DNA of 21,168 nucleotides from an uncultured Clostridia bacterium (GTDB lineage Bacteria > Bacillota > Clostridia > Peptostreptococcales > Anaerovoracaceae), in contig CAKQOE010000040.1 in NCBI GenBank assembly GCA_934255545.1, positions 1 through 21,168 on the forward strand, given 5' to 3'. This document shows positions 7,268 to 13,015 of this stretch, one piece after another; the stretch's first letter is position 1; every line of letters begins with the position of its first letter. A program made the position numbers and the translations under genes. The notes beneath the pieces are model-generated. The model was not told where the DNA came from. It was given only the letters and a program-made list of their open reading frames with translations, and did no database searches.

Positions 7268-7323
7268 CGGTAAGCCGCACGAAAAGGGTCATAAAGCATA
7301 ACGCTGCCCTCACGGCGAGACCG
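7268..7323 (+). promoter_or_regulatory. Structured rplU leader, possibly an L21 leader
   Basis: Four short helices nest inside each other: CGGT (7268-7271) with ACCG (7320-7323), GCCG (7274-7277) with CGGC (7313-7316), AGGG (7285-7288) with CCCT (7307-7310), and AGC (7295-7297) with GCT (7303-7305). The structure ends just before the GAGGAGG ribosome binding site. An autoregulatory L21 leader RNA is known in Bacillota and would sit exactly here. I have not compared it with that family's model. Confidence 0.5.
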
Positions 7324-7342
7324 GATAGAGGAGGTAAATCGA

Positions 7343-7654
7343 ATGTACGCAATAGTTGAAACAGGCGGAAAGCAGTACAGAGTCACAGAAGGCGATGTTA
7401 TCACTGTTGAGAAGCTGAATGTTGAGGCTGGGGAAGCAGTTGTATTTGACAAGGTTCTCGTAGCTGGAGAAGGCGCTGACATCAAGGTCGGCAAGCCATA
7501 TCTCGAAGGCTGCAACGTAAACGGAACAGTTGTTGAAAACGGCAAGGGTCCTAAGGTGATCATCTTCAAGTATAAGTCTAAGAAGGACTATAGAAAGAAG
7601 CAGGGTCACAGACAGCCATATACTATGGTAAAGATCGAATCAATTTCTCTCTAA
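7343..7654 (+). CDS. rplU: 50S ribosomal protein L21
   Basis: This 103-residue protein begins MYAIVETGGKQYRV, the diagnostic L21 start, and ends with the basic KKDYRKKQGHRQPYTMVKIESI stretch, the family signature. It binds 23S rRNA near L20. A GAGGAGGT site lies 6 bases upstream. It leads the rplU-rpmA-obgE group that is conserved across bacteria. In Bacillota the prp (ysxB) protease gene usually comes next, but here only 109 non-coding bases separate it from rpmA. Confidence 0.97.
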   Translation: MYAIVETGGKQYRVTEGDVITVEKLNVEAGEAVVFDKVLVAGEGADIKVGKPYLEGCNVNGTVVENGKGPKVIIFKYKSKKDYRKKQGHRQPYTMVKIESISL

Positions 7655-7669
7655 TTACCAGAGCAGATA

Positions 7670-7698
7670 TTGACATTTATCACAGTAAATTATATGTT
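7670..7698 (+). promoter_or_regulatory. Possible rpmA promoter
   Basis: TTGACA (7670-7675), a 17-base spacer and TATGTT (7693-7698) sit between rplU and rpmA. The -35 is perfect and the -10 is mediocre. rpmA may thus be made both from the rplU promoter and from here. Confidence 0.45.
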
Positions 7699-7763
7699 AA
7701 TTAAGTAAGTATTACTTATATATCAGCGAAGACATACATTGTTTATAAGGGAGGTGTAAGTCT

Positions 7764-8024
7764 ATGGCAAGTAAGAAGGGCGTAGGAAGTTCCAAGAACG
7801 GACGTGACAGTGAGTCGAAACGTTTAGGCGTTAAGAGAGCTGACGGTCAGGTAGTCAGCGCAGGAAGCATTCTCGTTCGTCAGAGAGGTACAAAGTTCCA
7901 TCCTGGTACAAATGTAGGTAAGGGTGGCGATGATACTCTCTTCGCTAAGGTCGAAGGAACTGTAAAGTTCGAAAGAGAAGGCAAGTCAAGAAAGAAAGTC
8001 AGCGTTTATCCGCTCGAAGCTTAA
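7764..8024 (+). CDS. rpmA: 50S ribosomal protein L27, without cleavable N-terminal extension
   Basis: This 86-residue protein binds 23S rRNA near the peptidyl transferase centre, where its N-terminus reaches the tRNA ends. The family pattern SKRLGVKRADGQVV, AGSILVRQRGTKFHPGTNVG and GKGGDDTLFA is intact. The sequence opens directly with MASKKGVGSSKNGRDS. In most Bacillota L27 carries about 9 extra residues (ending in FA or similar) that the protease Prp removes. Here both the extension and the usual neighbouring prp gene are absent. A strong GGGAGGTG ribosome binding site precedes ATG 7764, and no upstream in-frame start would add the extension. Confidence 0.97.
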   Translation: MASKKGVGSSKNGRDSESKRLGVKRADGQVVSAGSILVRQRGTKFHPGTNVGKGGDDTLFAKVEGTVKFEREGKSRKKVSVYPLEA

Positions 8025-8052
8025 TTCTTGAATTTTAATTAATGATTAAATG

Positions 8053-8104
8053 ATCCGGGGTCGTTTCCGCAATTTATGATATTATTGCAGCGGCCCCGGA
8101 TTTT
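8053..8104 (+). terminator. Intrinsic terminator of the rplU-rpmA group
   Basis: ATCCGGGGTCG (8053-8063) pairs with CGGCCCCGGAT (8091-8101) with one G-T pair. An inner GCAAT/ATTGC pairing extends it, and TTTT follows. It separates rpmA from obgE. Confidence 0.88.
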
Positions 8105-8127
8105 GTATATAGGAATATAAAGTTATG

Positions 8128-8166
8128 TGTGGATAAATATGCCTCTTCAGGCTGCTTATATCCACA
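8128..8166 (+). promoter_or_regulatory. obgE leader hairpin with inverted DnaA-box-like arms
   Basis: TGTGGATA (8128-8135) pairs with TATCCACA (8159-8166). Inside, GCCT (8141-8144) pairs with AGGC (8149-8152) over a CTTC loop. No T-run follows, and the GAAAGGAGGT ribosome binding site comes next. The left arm plus one base (8128-8136) is a perfect DnaA box on the minus strand (TTATCCACA). The right arm, ATATCCACA (8158-8166), differs from the consensus by one base. Either an RNA hairpin or a DnaA-binding pair would explain it. Confidence 0.5.
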
Positions 8167-8184
8167 GATCGAAAGGAGGTAAAA

Positions 8185-9468
8185 ATGTTTGTAGACAGAG
8201 CCAGGATAAACGTTAAGTCGGGTAAAGGCGGAAACGGCGCTGTTTCGTTCAGACGAGAGCCTTTTGTACCGGAAGGAGGACCTGACGGCGGGGACGGCGG
8301 CAAAGGCGGAGACGTGATATTTGAAGCAAGCAGCAGCTATCGTACGCTGATGGACTTCAAATACAAGAAAAAGTATGAAGCTGAGCCGGGTCAGGACGGC
8401 ATGAAAAAGAAAAAGTTCGGAAAGAACGGTGAGAATCTTGTTATAAAAGTACCGCCCGGAACTGTTATTATAGACGAGCTGACCGGCCTTGTCATGAAGG
8501 ATCTTGTTCATGACGGTGACCGTGTAGTTGTAGTAAAGGGCGGAAAAGGCGGAAAAGGTAATGTACACTTCAAGAACTCAGTTCGCCAGGCGCCTAACTT
8601 TGCTGAGGCCGGAGGCCCTGCGAGAGAGAGGAATATAATCCTTGAGCTCAAGCTCATAGCTGATGTAGGTCTTCTTGGTTTTCCTAACGTAGGAAAATCA
8701 ACACTTCTTTCTGTATCTACAAGTGCCAGACCTAAGATCGCAAACTATCACTTTACTACGATAACGCCTAATCTCGGCGTAGTTCAGATATATGACAGCA
8801 GCTTTGTAATGGCAGATATACCGGGCCTCGTTGAGGGAGCTCATGAAGGCACGGGACTCGGACTTGATTTTCTTAAGCATGTAGACAGGACAAAAGTACT
8901 CGTTCATGTGGTAGATATCGCCGGGTCAGAGGGGCGTGATCCTGTAGAGGATTTTGACAAGATAAACGATGAACTCGTTCAGTACTCAGAGAGGCTGGCG
9001 AAGAAGCCTCAGATAGTGGTAGGAAACAAGTCGGATCTGGTATTTGATGAAGATACCGTAGTGAGATTTAAGAAACATGTAGAGGATAAGGGCTATCAGT
9101 TCTTCCTCATGTCAGCTGCAACTAATCAGGGCGTTAAAGAAGTTCTGTCAGCAGCTGCAAAAGCTCTTGCTGAGCTTCCTGAGGAAGAAGAACAGTACGA
9201 ATTCTATGACTTCTCCATGGATGATGAAGATCCTGATTACAGAGAGATATACACTTATGTAGATGATGAGGACGGTGCCTTCGTTATAGAGGGCAAGCAG
9301 CTCACGAAGATATTTGACTCTACAAACTTCAATGATATGGAATCTCTGCGTTATCTCTATAAGTATGTAGAAAATAAAGGAGCTATAGCTGAACTCAAGG
9401 AACTTGGCCTTAAAGAAGGCGATACTGTACGTATAAAGGATTATGAGTTCGAGTACGAAGAAGAATAG
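8185..9468 (+). CDS. obgE: GTPase Obg
   Basis: This 427-residue GTPase acts in large ribosomal subunit maturation and in stress and cell-cycle signalling. Residues 1-158 form the Obg fold with its glycine-rich turns (GKGGNGAVSFRRE, GGPDGGDGGKGG). The G domain has G1 GFPNVGKST (165-173), G3 DIPG (211-214) and G4 NKSD (281-284). The C-terminal OCT domain (about 345-427) is present, as is normal in Bacillota and absent in E. coli Obg, and the tail is acidic. A consensus AAAGGAGGT site supports ATG 8185. It completes the conserved rplU-rpmA-obgE order but is separated from rpmA by a terminator, so it needs its own promoter. I could not find a clear one. Confidence 0.97.
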   Translation: MFVDRARINVKSGKGGNGAVSFRREPFVPEGGPDGGDGGKGGDVIFEASSSYRTLMDFKYKKKYEAEPGQDGMKKKKFGKNGENLVIKVPPGTVIIDELTGLVMKDLVHDGDRVVVVKGGKGGKGNVHFKNSVRQAPNFAEAGGPARERNIILELKLIADVGLLGFPNVGKSTLLSVSTSARPKIANYHFTTITPNLGVVQIYDSSFVMADIPGLVEGAHEGTGLGLDFLKHVDRTKVLVHVVDIAGSEGRDPVEDFDKINDELVQYSERLAKKPQIVVGNKSDLVFDEDTVVRFKKHVEDKGYQFFLMSAATNQGVKEVLSAAAKALAELPEEEEQYEFYDFSMDDEDPDYREIYTYVDDEDGAFVIEGKQLTKIFDSTNFNDMESLRYLYKYVENKGAIAELKELGLKEGDTVRIKDYEFEYEEE

Positions 9469-9484
9469 CAGTCTTGAATTGCAC

Positions 9485-9521
9485 AAAAACGTATACAAAA
9501 TAAAAAATGTATACGTTTTTT
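9485..9521 (+). terminator. Bidirectional terminator after obgE
   Basis: A perfect 13-bp stem, AAAAACGTATACA (9485-9497) with TGTATACGTTTTT (9508-9520), surrounds a 10-base A-rich loop. It has T on the 3' side and A on the 5' side, so it can stop transcription from either direction. Confidence 0.85.
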
Positions 9522-9531
9522 GAAAAAGTAA

Positions 9532-9560
9532 TTGACAAAGAGAACAGATAGCAGTATATT
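9532..9560 (+). promoter_or_regulatory. Promoter of the amt leader
   Basis: A consensus TTGACA (9532-9537), a 17-base spacer and TATATT (9555-9560) start a transcript near 9567. That is about 300 bases before the amt start codon and only about 12 bases before a terminator hairpin. Confidence 0.85.
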
Positions 9561-9566
9561 TTATAC

Positions 9567-9630
9567 ATCAAATACAGCAAAGGCGCTGCAGACCTTGATA
9601 GTTCAAGGAATGCAGCGCCTTTTCGTATTT
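9567..9630 (+). ncRNA. Short terminated leader RNA (attenuator) upstream of amt
   Basis: Twelve bases (9579-9590, AAAGGCGCTGCA) pair perfectly with 9611-9622. An inner 6-bp stem, CCTTGA (9593-9598) with TCAAGG (9603-9608), is capped by a TAGT loop. The 3' side ends in a T-rich tail (CCTTTTCGTATTTAT). The promoter lies immediately upstream, so by default a transcript of about 60 bases would result. GGCGCTGC at 9646-9653 could pair with the 3' half of the stem (9612-9619), offering an alternative fold. This is either an attenuator for amt or a stand-alone small RNA. Confidence 0.65.
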
Positions 9631-9635
9631 ATGGC

Positions 9636-9815
9636 GGTCAGCCTTGGCGCTGCGCAGCCGCTGCAAAGAAGCAGACGGTGCGTCTGGCATGACCTTGAGG
9701 ATCCTCCCGAAATCATAACTTTAAAATTCTGATTCATAAAGTAGAATTAATGGATCGAAGCTGCCTGTGGCAGCACGGCCGGTCGGTGACGACCGCTGAC
9801 AGGAGCCTGGCTCCT
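9636..9815 (+). repeat. Hairpin-rich amt leader with GTGA-family repeats (copy C and a degenerate copy)
   Basis: GGTCA (9636-9640) can pair with TGACC (9690-9694) around two hairpins: GCAG-CCG-CTGC (9654-9664) and CAGACG-GTG-CGTCTG (9672-9686). The second looks like a GTGA hairpin that lost one loop base. Further on, GCTGCC-TGT-GGCAGC (9760-9774) is followed five bases later by CGGTCG-GTGA-CGACCG (9780-9795), the intact copy C. A last hairpin is AGGAGC-CTG-GCTCCT (9801-9815). The real ribosome binding site is further downstream (AAGGAGG near 9850). Confidence 0.6.
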
Positions 9816-9863
9816 GAAAGAATTTATTGCTTGTAACAGTTTTGTATGTAAGGAGGAATTGTT

Positions 9864-11531
9864 ATGTATTCATCAGTAGATACTATATGGGTGCTTTTGG
9901 GTGCCGCTTTGGTATTCTTTATGCAGGCAGGTTTCTGTGCTGTTGAAGCGGGCCTGACTCGTGTCAAGAACACAGGAAACATCATTATGAAAAACCTTAT
10001 GGATATGTGTCTCGGCACTATCTTCTTCTGGCTCATTGGTTTCGGTATCATGCAGGGCACTGATGTGCTCGGCATCATCGGAACACCGGATCCGCTGATC
10101 CGCGGCGATTACGGCGTTGAGGGCGGTTATCCTTCATGGGCGTTCGTTATATTCCAGACAGTATTCTGTGCTACATCAGCTACTATAGTTTCAGGAGCTA
10201 TGGCAGAAAGAACAAAGTTCTCTGCTTACTGCATATACAGTGTTCTGATCAGCCTTCTTGTTTATCCTATATCAGGTCACTGGATCTGGGGCGGCGGTTG
10301 GCTCGCACAGTTAGGATTCCATGATTTTGCAGGTTCTACAGCAGTACATATGGTAGGCGGCGTTGCAGGTCTCGTAGGCGCTATCATCCTTGGACCTCGT
10401 ATCGGAAAGTACGACAAGGACGGTAAGGCGAGAGCTATACCTGGTCACAACCTCATGTATGCAGCATTAGGCGTATTTATCCTCTGGTTTGCATGGTTCG
10501 GATTCAACGGCGGTTCTACAGTAAGCGCTACAGGCGATGATGTCCTTGAAAACATGGGACTTATATTTGTAAACACTAACATGGCAGCTGCCGTAGGCGG
10601 TGTGGCTGCGATGATGTACACTTGGATAAAGTACAAGAAGCCGGATGTTTCAATGTCATTAAACGGCGTACTTGCAGGTCTTGTAGGTGTAACTGCAGGA
10701 TGCGATGCGATAACTCCTGTCGGAGCATTCTTTATAGGTCTCCTCTGCGGTATCCTTTGCCCTGTAGTTGTAGAGCTTCTTGATAACAAGCTCAAGATAG
10801 ATGACCCTGTCGGTGCTGTTGCCGTTCACGGTTCATGCGGCGCATTCGGTACTATACTTACAGGTTTATTTGCAGTAGACGGCGGTCTTCTTTACGGAGG
10901 CGGCATACACATGCTCCTCATACAGTGCCTCGGCGTTATAGCTGTTATCGCATGGGTAGCAGTTACAATGACTATCATATTCCAGATCATAAAGCACACT
11001 ATCGGCTTAAGAGTATCTGAAGAAGAAGAGATCGTTGGTCTTGATATAATGGAACATGCAGTAGAATCAAGCTATGCAGGCTTTGCTACATTCGACAACA
11101 TCCCTGTAGGCGATTCACCTGAAGCTCAGAAGGCAGTAAAGACTGTAAAGCTTATCCACGAGCATGCAGAAGGCAAGATATCAAATGTTTCTATCATAAC
11201 AAACAAGAGCAAGTTCGAAGCACTCAAGCATGCGCTTGAAGGCGTTGACATACAGGGAATGTCAGTCACTGAGATAAGCGGCTGCGGTGTTCAGAAGGGC
11301 AGCAAGGCAATGTACAGAGGCGCTGCTGTTGAAACTAAGCTCCTGCCTAAGATCAAGGTTGATATAGTTGTCAGCAAGGTACCTGTACAGGATGTAGTAG
11401 ATGCAGCCCGCAAGGTACTCTACACAGGCGGCACAGGTGACGGTAAGATCTTTATTACAGATGTTGAAAACGTCATAAGAGTCAGCACAGGTCAGCAGGG
11501 CGTAGACGCTCTCCAGTATGTAGAGCATTAA
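9864..11531 (+). CDS. amt: Ammonium transporter fused to a C-terminal PII signalling domain
   Basis: This 555-residue membrane protein combines an Amt channel (about 1-385) with a GlnB/PII-like domain (about 438-550). The Amt part shows QAGFCAVEAGLTRVKN, GAMAERTKF, the twin pore histidines H162 (GSTAVHMVGG) and H322 (AVHGSCGAFGT), and FNGGS. It starts directly with TM1 and has no cleavable signal peptide. The PII part has the T-loop region with Y484 (AMYRGA), equivalent to the uridylylated Tyr51, then LPKIKVDIVV and the TGGTGDGKIF motif (521-530). An acidic linker (EEEEIVGLD) joins them. PII proteins normally bind Amt as separate GlnK trimers and block the pore, so here the regulator is built in. 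An AAGGAGG site supports ATG 9864. The gene stands alone, with its own leader and terminator. Confidence 0.96.
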   Translation: MYSSVDTIWVLLGAALVFFMQAGFCAVEAGLTRVKNTGNIIMKNLMDMCLGTIFFWLIGFGIMQGTDVLGIIGTPDPLIRGDYGVEGGYPSWAFVIFQTVFCATSATIVSGAMAERTKFSAYCIYSVLISLLVYPISGHWIWGGGWLAQLGFHDFAGSTAVHMVGGVAGLVGAIILGPRIGKYDKDGKARAIPGHNLMYAALGVFILWFAWFGFNGGSTVSATGDDVLENMGLIFVNTNMAAAVGGVAAMMYTWIKYKKPDVSMSLNGVLAGLVGVTAGCDAITPVGAFFIGLLCGILCPVVVELLDNKLKIDDPVGAVAVHGSCGAFGTILTGLFAVDGGLLYGGGIHMLLIQCLGVIAVIAWVAVTMTIIFQIIKHTIGLRVSEEEEIVGLDIMEHAVESSYAGFATFDNIPVGDSPEAQKAVKTVKLIHEHAEGKISNVSIITNKSKFEALKHALEGVDIQGMSVTEISGCGVQKGSKAMYRGAAVETKLLPKIKVDIVVSKVPVQDVVDAARKVLYTGGTGDGKIFITDVENVIRVSTGQQGVDALQYVEH

Positions 11532-11536
11532 TAAAC

Positions 11537-11627
11537 GTTATCCATTACAACGATCGTCTGCCTGGCATGAATAATGGCAGATAAAAGCAAACGCCCGGCG
11601 TTTGATGTTAAAAAATGAATGGATAAC
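11537..11627 (+). ncRNA. Candidate three-way-junction structure in the amt 3' UTR
   Basis: GTTATCCATT (11537-11546) pairs perfectly with AATGGATAAC (11618-11627). Two hairpins lie inside: CTGCC/GGCAG (11558-11580) and CAAACGC-CCG-GCGTTTG (11588-11604). It starts only 5 bases after the amt stop and precedes the real terminator by about 50 bases. It could protect the mRNA end or be a processed RNA. No known family is recognised. Confidence 0.45.
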
Positions 11628-11675
11628 ATATAAAAAGCACAACAGTTATATATTCATAATTCCATAATTCTACAG

Positions 11676-11709
11676 AAAAACCGTGTATCCGAAAGGGTAC
11701 ACGGTTTTT
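11676..11709 (+). terminator. Intrinsic terminator of amt
   Basis: A 15-bp stem starting AAAAACCGTGTA (11676-11690 with 11695-11709, one G-T pair), a GAAA loop and a T-run make a strong terminator. The A-rich 5' side means it would also work on the other strand. Confidence 0.9.
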
Positions 11710-11908
11710 CGTTCTAAACACTTGATTTTTCAATGCTTACAGCGTTTTCAGCTTTCACAAAAACATCGCAAAAAACACCATGAATTTTGTTGAATTTTTT
11801 TCTATAGCAAGCAAATTGTTAGCAAGTAGCTATCAAGCAGCAAGCAAAAAAATTATTCTATAAATACGATTTTATTTACAGATTCAACTAATTCCGCAGC
11901 ATACGTGA

Positions 11909-12049
11909 AAACTATCTTCTTCAAGAACATTAAAAAAGCGTCAAGCCGAGTTATATCAACGGCTTGGCGCTTTTTACCCTTTTAAGGAACTGAACAATGA
12001 AGTCAAGGAAAAGTTAAAGGCCTTAGCTGCAATGGTAGATGAGGATTAA
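11909..12049 (+). pseudogene. Possible 3' remnant of a coding region at the prophage edge
   Basis: A frame without a start codon runs to a TAA at 12047-12049. Its last part (FKELNNEVKEKLKALAAMVDED) looks protein-like, with a helical and acidic composition reminiscent of the ends of phage regulators. The upstream half overlaps a strong terminator (11932-11975), so only 11976-12049 may be real. The surrounding 11710-11900 is AT-rich with short CAAGC-type repeats near 11815-11850, and I see no gene there. This may be chance. Confidence 0.25.
11932..11975 (+). terminator. Bidirectional terminator-like hairpin
   Basis: A6-GCG-T-CAAGCCG (11932-11948) pairs with CGGCTTG-G-CGC-T5 (11960-11975). The stem is about 16 bp with one G-T pair. 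A-rich and T-rich flanks make it active in either direction. It marks the left side of the phage-derived patch. Confidence 0.8.
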
Positions 12050-12073
12050 AGCAAAGGCAGATATAATAAAACG

Positions 12074-12096
12074 GCACCCGCGAGGGTGCTTTTTTA
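12074..12096 (+). terminator. Intrinsic terminator
   Basis: GCACCC-GCGA-GGGTGC (12074-12089) is followed by seven T. It ends whatever transcript covers the coding-like remnant at 11976-12049 and isolates the small phage-like genes downstream. Confidence 0.85.
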
Positions 12097-12107
12097 GTAC
12101 AGATAAC

Positions 12108-12176
12108 AACAGGTATCCTGATATACGCGCGGGACGTCCTGAAGAGGACGCCTGCAGCATTAGCATACCTGTTTTT
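12108..12176 (+). other. Long stem enclosing a GC hairpin, ending in a T-run
   Basis: AACAGGTAT (12108-12116) pairs perfectly with ATACCTGTT (12165-12173), and more T follow. Inside sits CGTCCT-GAAG-AGGACG (12135-12150). It could be a terminator of unusual size or a structured leader for the small ORFs that begin at 12209. Confidence 0.45.
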
Positions 12177-12208
12177 ATATTGCAGAAATTTAAGGAGCGT
12201 GATTGAGC

Positions 12209-12304
12209 ATGAAAAGATATGCGATGATATTGCTGGGGAAGGTCATTGGAATGGAAGAAAGTGAAGAAAAGCCTATATGGGGAAACGATTCGGAATTTGC
12301 TTGA
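12209..12304 (+). CDS. Small phage-like ORF, 31 residues, function unknown
   Basis: ATG 12209 follows an AAGGAG site at about 11 bases and encodes 31 residues (MKRYAMILLGKVIG, then an acidic tail). Its 3' two-thirds overlap the next ORF in the +1 frame. It may be a true small protein, the 5' part of a gene now split by a frameshift, or an upstream ORF that couples translation of the next one. I do not recognise it. Confidence 0.35.
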   Translation: MKRYAMILLGKVIGMEESEEKPIWGNDSEFA

Positions 12305-12476
12305 ACTACTTAGTATTATGTTCCTGGCATGTGACAGGATCACAGCGAATCAGTATGAGGAATTAGCAGAATTACTAAAAACGATAGACATAAAACAGAG
12401 ATATTCTGACTTATTCCAGCTCGGAATATTGATCGTGAGTATAATCGCTCTCTGCGTTCAGATACGCAGAAAATAG
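12246..12476 (+). CDS. Small phage-type membrane protein, unknown function
   Basis: The longest form starts with TTG 12246 and has 76 residues; an internal ATG at about residue 25 is possible. The middle stretch LACDRITANQYEELAELL resembles the short XkdX-type proteins that sit before holins in phage late operons (ITxEQYxEI pattern). It is followed by a hydrophobic helix at about residues 56-73 and a basic end (IRRK). Position just upstream of a holin-endolysin pair supports a phage late-gene origin. The resemblance is from memory and not tested. Confidence 0.5.
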   Translation: MEWKKVKKSLYGETIRNLLELLSIMFLACDRITANQYEELAELLKTIDIKQRYSDLFQLGILIVSIIALCVQIRRK

Positions 12477-12525
12477 AAACGACCGCCTGATTTGCTGAAT
12501 CAGACGGTCAGACAATTAATTCATT

Positions 12526-12563
12526 AAGGACTGACCGCCGTTCCAAAAGCGGAGATCCTTTTT
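12526..12563 (+). terminator. Terminator after the small phage-like ORFs
   Basis: AAGGA (12526-12530) pairs with TCCTT (12556-12560) and, inside, CCGC with GCGG (12549-12552). A T-run follows. Just before it, 12480-12508 forms another hairpin (GACCG-C-CTGATT with AATCAG-A-CGGTC) without a T-run. Confidence 0.6.
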
Positions 12564-12628
12564 CTATCTATATTTAAATTACCACGTCTCAAGAACTTAT
12601 TCAAGCAAAATCCCATAAATAATAATAC

Positions 12629-12694
12629 AGGAATATTTCAAAAGCAGCAGCCGTCACCGGCTGAGCAGGGCGGCAGAGCCGCCGAAACGTTCCT
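12629..12694 (+). repeat. Three-way-junction repeat unit with GTGA-family hairpin (copy D)
   Basis: AGGAAT (12629-12634) pairs with GTTCCT (12689-12694), including one T-G pair. This encloses CAGCCG-TCAC-CGGCTG (12648-12663) and, five bases on, GGCGGC-AGA-GCCGCC (12669-12683). The first hairpin is the reverse-strand form of the CGGTGACG core. It lies in the holin leader; a TATAAT at 12723-12728 just downstream may be the holin -10 box. Confidence 0.6.
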
Positions 12695-12757
12695 TATAAA
12701 TTTATTACAGCAGAAGTACATATATAATGTACAAAAGATGAAAGGAAGTGCTTCAAG

Positions 12758-13015
12758 ATGAAGATAAACTGGAAGCTCAGGCTGCAGAACAAAACCACCT
12801 TACTTGCGCTGATCGGCGCGGTAGTCGCGCTTGTCTATCAGGTGCTCGGAATATTCGAGATAGTGCCGGCAGTAAGCGAAGATTCTGTAATATCAACAGC
12901 AGCAGTGATAATAAACCTGCTCGTCGCGCTCGGCGTGGTAGTAGACCCGACAACAAGCGGCGTATCAGACAGCACAAGAGCATTATGCTACGAATGCCCG
13001 AAAGAAGATGATTAG
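12758..13015 (+). CDS. Holin, phi LC3 family
   Basis: This 85-residue protein begins MKINWKLRLQNKTTLLALIGAVVAL, the recognisable phi-LC3-type holin start. It has two hydrophobic segments at about residues 13-33 and 46-63, separated by a short acidic loop, and a hydrophilic tail (ending PKEDD). Holins form pores in the cytoplasmic membrane that release or activate the endolysin. ATG 12758 follows AAGGAAGTG. The stop codon (13013-13015) is immediately followed by the endolysin start at 13016, so the two are translationally coupled. The reading frame is intact. Confidence 0.88.
   Translation: MKINWKLRLQNKTTLLALIGAVVALVYQVLGIFEIVPAVSEDSVISTAAVIINLLVALGVVVDPTTSGVSDSTRALCYECPKEDD

Noticed and set aside
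9483..9521. The obgE terminator as a small relic of the MITE-like element, since ACAAAAACGTATAC is shared with the element's outer end.
   Set aside because: About one or two shared 14-mers are expected by chance in a window of this size, and the AT-rich terminator explains the sequence by itself.
9532..9732. Open frame of 66 codons covering the amt promoter and attenuator.
   Set aside because: It begins at the -35 box, lacks a ribosome binding site and is crossed by the terminator hairpin.
11815..11850. Short CAAGC-type repeats as an origin or iteron array, or as a CRISPR remnant.
   Set aside because: Copies are only 5-7 bases, irregularly spaced, with no associated genes. No CRISPR-like repeat-spacer pattern exists anywhere in the window.
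12748..13011. Alternative frame of 87 codons overlapping the holin gene.
   Set aside because: Arg- and Ser-rich shadow translation; the holin frame is clearly the real one.
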